Shown here: in pieces, positions 5,496-8,104 of the stretch | Layout: every line of letters begins with the position of its first letter | Position numbering within the stretch: the first letter of the stretch is position 1 | Source of the DNA: Bacteroidales bacterium UBA714 | GTDB lineage: Bacteria > Bacteroidota > Bacteroidia > Bacteroidales > UBA932 | NCBI GenBank assembly: GCA_002298075.1 | Contig: DBLW01000177.1 | Coordinates: 3,300-11,403, forward strand | Direction: 5' to 3' | DNA length: 8,104 nucleotides | Position numbers and translations under genes: made by a program | The notes under the pieces: generated by a model | Database searches by the model: none | Told to the model about the DNA's origin: nothing | What the model saw: the letters and a program-made list of their open reading frames with translations, nothing else

Positions 5496-6863
5496 ATGAT
5501 GAAGACATTTTCAATAGGCGGAATACATCCTGCCGACAGCAAGATTTCCAAAGATTGCAGGATTGAGGTGCTTCCTCTTCCTTCAAAGGTGTTCATTTCA
5601 ATGGCGCAGCATCTCGGCGCGCCTGCTGTTCCGGTTGTGAAGGCGGGTGACAAGGTGAAGGCCGGACAGGTCATTGCCGAGCCGGCCGGATTCATTTCGG
5701 CATATGTGCATTCTTCAGTGTCCGGTACGGTTAAGTCTGTCGGACCGCGCAAGGATATTGCCGGAAACAACATGGTGCATGTGGAGATAGATGTTGAAGG
5801 AGACGAGTGGGCTGATGGCATTGATCTTTCTGACAAGCTTGTCACTGAGATTCCTGAAGACGTCAAGGCTATCCTTGAGAAAATCAAGCTCAACGGAGTT
5901 GTAGGTCTCGGCGGAGCAACCTTCCCTGCCCATGTCAAGCTTTGCCCCCCTCCGGGCAAGAAGGCCGAGTGCCTCATACTGAACGGAGCCGAGTGCGAGC
6001 CGTATCTGACTTCCGACTATCGCATCATGCTCGAGAGAAGCCGCGAGATTGTGGTCGGAGCGGCGATAATGAAGCATGTCCTCGGAGGCTGCCGCACTGT
6101 AATCGGAATTGAGGAGAACAAGCCTGAGGCCATAAGGGTGATGTCCGAAGCGGTAGCTGAGCTTCAGAAGTCTGCAAAAGGATATGAGGGCATTTCTGTG
6201 ATGTCCCTTAAGAAAAAATATCCGCAGGGAGGAGAGAAACAGCTCATCGACGCAGTCATGGGGCGTCAGGTCAAGTCCATGGGGCTTCCTATAGATGTCG
6301 GTGCTGTCGTGCAGAATGTGGCCACTTCGCTTGCGGTATATGAGGCGGTGCAGAAGAACATGCCTCTTGTCACTAATGTGCTTACAGTAACCGGAGATTG
6401 CCTTCCTGCTGACAGGCAGCATAACTACAAATTCCGCATCGGAATGCCGCTTTCATATGTGGCTGAGTATGCGGGAGGAGTGCCTGAGCAGGCTGCCAAG
6501 ATAATCAGCGGTGGTCCTATGATGGGAAAAGCCATCGCAAATCCGGATGCCGCTACGGTTAAAGGCTCATCATCGCTCCTGTACCTCACTGCAGCACAGA
6601 CGGTGCGCCAGGCCGAGTCCGCCTGCATCCGTTGCGGAAAATGTGCTGACGCATGTCCTATGGGACTCGAGCCGTTCCTTCTGAACAAATATGCAAGAAA
6701 CGGAATGATGGACGAGCTTGAGGAGAATGCCGTGCAGGACTGCATCGAGTGCGGATGCTGCCTGTACAGCTGCCCTGCGAACATTCCTCTTCTGGATATA
6801 ATCCGCATTGCCAAGGGTGATGTAATCCGCATAATCAGGGGAAGGGCCGCCCAGAAAAAATAA
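5496..6863 (+). CDS. rnfC: Rnf complex subunit RnfC, NADH/FMN and iron-sulfur subunit
   Basis: RnfC is the peripheral cytoplasmic subunit where NAD(H) meets the Rnf electron chain, related to the Nqo1/NuoF flavoprotein of complex I. The 455 residues show the RnfC N-terminal barrel-sandwich domain (FSIGGIHP at 5-12, then about 20-100). The Rossmann-like NADH/FMN domain has GLGGATFPAHVKL (137-149), NGAECEPYLTSD (163-174) and YPQGGEKQL (242-250). A SLBB-like region lies around 290-345. Two ferredoxin motifs follow: C377/380/383/387 (CIRCGKCADACP) and C416/419/422/426 (CIECGCCLYSCP), the second with an extra Cys at 421. The protein ends soon after (455), without the long repetitive tail of some proteobacterial RnfC. 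The start at 5496 is set by AGGAGG and by alignment of the conserved N-terminus. One base separates it from the rnfB stop, so translation is probably coupled. Confidence 0.96.
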   Translation: MMKTFSIGGIHPADSKISKDCRIEVLPLPSKVFISMAQHLGAPAVPVVKAGDKVKAGQVIAEPAGFISAYVHSSVSGTVKSVGPRKDIAGNNMVHVEIDVEGDEWADGIDLSDKLVTEIPEDVKAILEKIKLNGVVGLGGATFPAHVKLCPPPGKKAECLILNGAECEPYLTSDYRIMLERSREIVVGAAIMKHVLGGCRTVIGIEENKPEAIRVMSEAVAELQKSAKGYEGISVMSLKKKYPQGGEKQLIDAVMGRQVKSMGLPIDVGAVVQNVATSLAVYEAVQKNMPLVTNVLTVTGDCLPADRQHNYKFRIGMPLSYVAEYAGGVPEQAAKIISGGPMMGKAIANPDAATVKGSSSLLYLTAAQTVRQAESACIRCGKCADACPMGLEPFLLNKYARNGMMDELEENAVQDCIECGCCLYSCPANIPLLDIIRIAKGDVIRIIRGRAAQKK

Positions 6864-6890
6864 TAACGAATCTAACAACTGAACAACAAG

Positions 6891-7856
6891 ATGGATAAAC
6901 TTTTGGTTTCACCTTCACCGCATCTTCACGCAAAGACATCTACGACGTCCCTGATGCGTGACGTGGTGATTGCAATGTTGCCGGCAGTGGTCGTGTCCGT
7001 ACTTTTCTACGGATGGTCGGAGCTGCTCATCTTCGGGGTGAGCGTGGCTTCATGCGTGCTGCTCGAGTACCTCATTACGAAATATCTGCTCAAGAGGCCT
7101 TGCACCGTAGGGGACTGGTCAGCAGCCGTTACAGGTGTGCTTCTTGCGCTCAATCTTCCGGCCACTACCCCATGGTGGGTGGTGCTTATCGGAGCAATCG
7201 TCGCAATCGGAGTCGCAAAAATGACTTTCGGAGGCATAGGACAGAATCTTTTCAACCCTGCCATCGCAGGACGTGTGTTCCTTCTTATATCTTTCCCTAC
7301 CTATATGACAGACTGGACAAGGCCGCAGGGATTCATCGGGAACGGTCTTGACGCAATGACAGGCGCCACTCCTCTCGGAATGGTGAAAGAGGGAGGAATC
7401 AGTGCCGTAGCTGATCTGGACTACCTTGATATGCTTTTCCATAATATAGGCGGTTCTGCCGGAGAGCTTTCAGCACTTGCCATCCTGGCAGGTTTCGTGT
7501 ATCTGCTTGTGCGCAGGGTAATCAAGCCTTACATCACGCTTTCAATCCTTGCTACGGTGGCCATATTCTCCGGAATATTCTGGGCGGTGAATCCTGCCGA
7601 ATATACCGGCCCTCTCTTCAACCTTCTCACCGGAGGTATCCTGCTGGGTTCCGTATTCATGGCTACCGACTATGTCACATCTCCAATGAGCAATCTCGGC
7701 GGAGTGATATTCGGAGTCGGAATAGGTGTGCTTACCATGCTCATCAGGTATTTCGGGGCATATCCGGAGGGCGTGTCATTCGCTATTCTCATAATGAACT
7801 CGATGGTTCCGCTCATCAACAAGTGGTGCCATTCAAGAAAATACGGGAGGGCATAG
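6891..7856 (+). CDS. rnfD: Rnf complex subunit RnfD, flavinylated membrane subunit
   Basis: RnfD is an integral membrane subunit of the Rnf pump and a homologue of NqrB. The 321 residues contain many hydrophobic helices (for example about 26-66, 77-108, 194-208, 215-232, 246-258 and 270-290). Conserved features visible are SPSPHLH (7-13), GIGQNLFNPAIAGR (115-128), the flavinylation motif DAMTGAT (154-160), in which Thr160 is the expected covalent FMN site, and MATDYVTSP (257-265). In the cell, ApbE attaches the FMN. The gene is full length for the family. The 27-base gap after rnfC is A-rich (AACAACTGAACAACAAG before the ATG) and has no Shine-Dalgarno sequence. rnfG begins three bases after the stop. 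Confidence 0.96.
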   Translation: MDKLLVSPSPHLHAKTSTTSLMRDVVIAMLPAVVVSVLFYGWSELLIFGVSVASCVLLEYLITKYLLKRPCTVGDWSAAVTGVLLALNLPATTPWWVVLIGAIVAIGVAKMTFGGIGQNLFNPAIAGRVFLLISFPTYMTDWTRPQGFIGNGLDAMTGATPLGMVKEGGISAVADLDYLDMLFHNIGGSAGELSALAILAGFVYLLVRRVIKPYITLSILATVAIFSGIFWAVNPAEYTGPLFNLLTGGILLGSVFMATDYVTSPMSNLGGVIFGVGIGVLTMLIRYFGAYPEGVSFAILIMNSMVPLINKWCHSRKYGRA

Positions 7857-7859
7857 GCT

Positions 7860-8104
7860 ATGGCAGTAAAATCATCATTCATGAATATGGCGGTATGCCT
7901 TATGGCAATCTGCCTTGTGTGCTCTTCTGTGCTCGGTGGCATGTATGCCCTTACCAAGGAGCCTATTGACAAAGCTTCTGCCCTGAAGAACAGCACTGCC
8001 ATCAAGGAGGTGCTTCCTGATGCGGCTTCCGTAATTGAAGAAGACAGGACCGTGGAGCTTGACGGCAAGACCTATGTCTATAATCTCGCATATGACGAGT
8101 CCGG
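7860..8104 (+). CDS. rnfG: Rnf complex subunit RnfG, N-terminal part (runs off the window)
   Basis: Eighty-one complete codons are visible. A short n-region is followed by a membrane anchor (about residues 10-31), then LTKEPIDKASALK and a VLPDA segment, as in RnfG/NqrC-type proteins, where a single helix precedes a periplasmic FMN-binding domain. The covalent-FMN motif (S/T-G-A-T type) and the FMN domain would lie past the right edge and cannot be checked. GGGAGG at 7845-7850 lies nine bases before the ATG and supports this start. Identity rests on the N-terminal pattern together with position directly after rnfD in the conserved B-C-D-G order. rnfE and rnfA would be expected next. Confidence 0.88.
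   Translation, partial: MAVKSSFMNMAVCLMAICLVCSSVLGGMYALTKEPIDKASALKNSTAIKEVLPDAASVIEEDRTVELDGKTYVYNLAYDES

Noticed and set aside
4648..6422. Long minus-strand open frames opposite rnfB and rnfC (218, 247 and 235 codons)
   Set aside because: They mirror strongly supported + strand genes, and their translations show no recognisable domain. Such frames follow from the codon bias of the real genes.

Overview
The window is ordinary chromosomal DNA from a member of the Bacteroidota, most likely order Bacteroidales. Three things point there: the rseC-rnfB-rnfC-rnfD-rnfG gene order, a RnfB type with an extra cysteine block, and two exact matches to the Bacteroidota -7 promoter motif TAnnTTTG. By eye the base composition is slightly above half G+C, which would fit a higher-GC Bacteroidales lineage (an Alistipes-like or related group). 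The genus cannot be fixed from this sequence. All genes lie on the + strand and are tightly packed. No tRNA, rRNA, mobile element, CRISPR array or intergenic gap over 300 bases is present.

Left part (1-3211) holds housekeeping genes. It opens with the last 24 codons of an unidentified gene, which overlaps by four bases a Nif3/YbgI-family dinuclear-metal protein. Next comes a coiled-coil zinc-ribbon protein (DUF164/HP0958-like) and then dnaB, the replicative helicase. A promoter-like element inside the 3' end of the nif3-like gene probably starts the zinc-ribbon-dnaB transcript. The middle part (3206-4116) has an 11-bp hairpin across the dnaB stop codon, followed by an exported DUF3108-type protein.

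Right part (4123-8104) is the start of an Rnf operon: rseC, rnfB, rnfC, rnfD and the first 81 codons of rnfG. rnfE and rnfA are expected just beyond the right edge. Rnf is a membrane complex that couples electron transfer between reduced ferredoxin and NAD+ to Na+ or H+ movement. RnfB carries the ferredoxin-side iron-sulfur clusters, RnfC the NADH/FMN site plus two clusters, and RnfD and RnfG are covalently flavinylated subunits. RseC is a small two-helix membrane protein with a Cys triad that usually travels with Rnf/Rsx. A second promoter-like element lies inside rseC and could drive rnfB onward separately from dnaB.

I found no convincing undescribed system. The observations most worth checking are regulatory: two promoter-like motifs embedded in coding AT-rich islands, the dnaB-end hairpin, and a split between Shine-Dalgarno-led and A-rich leaders inside one operon.
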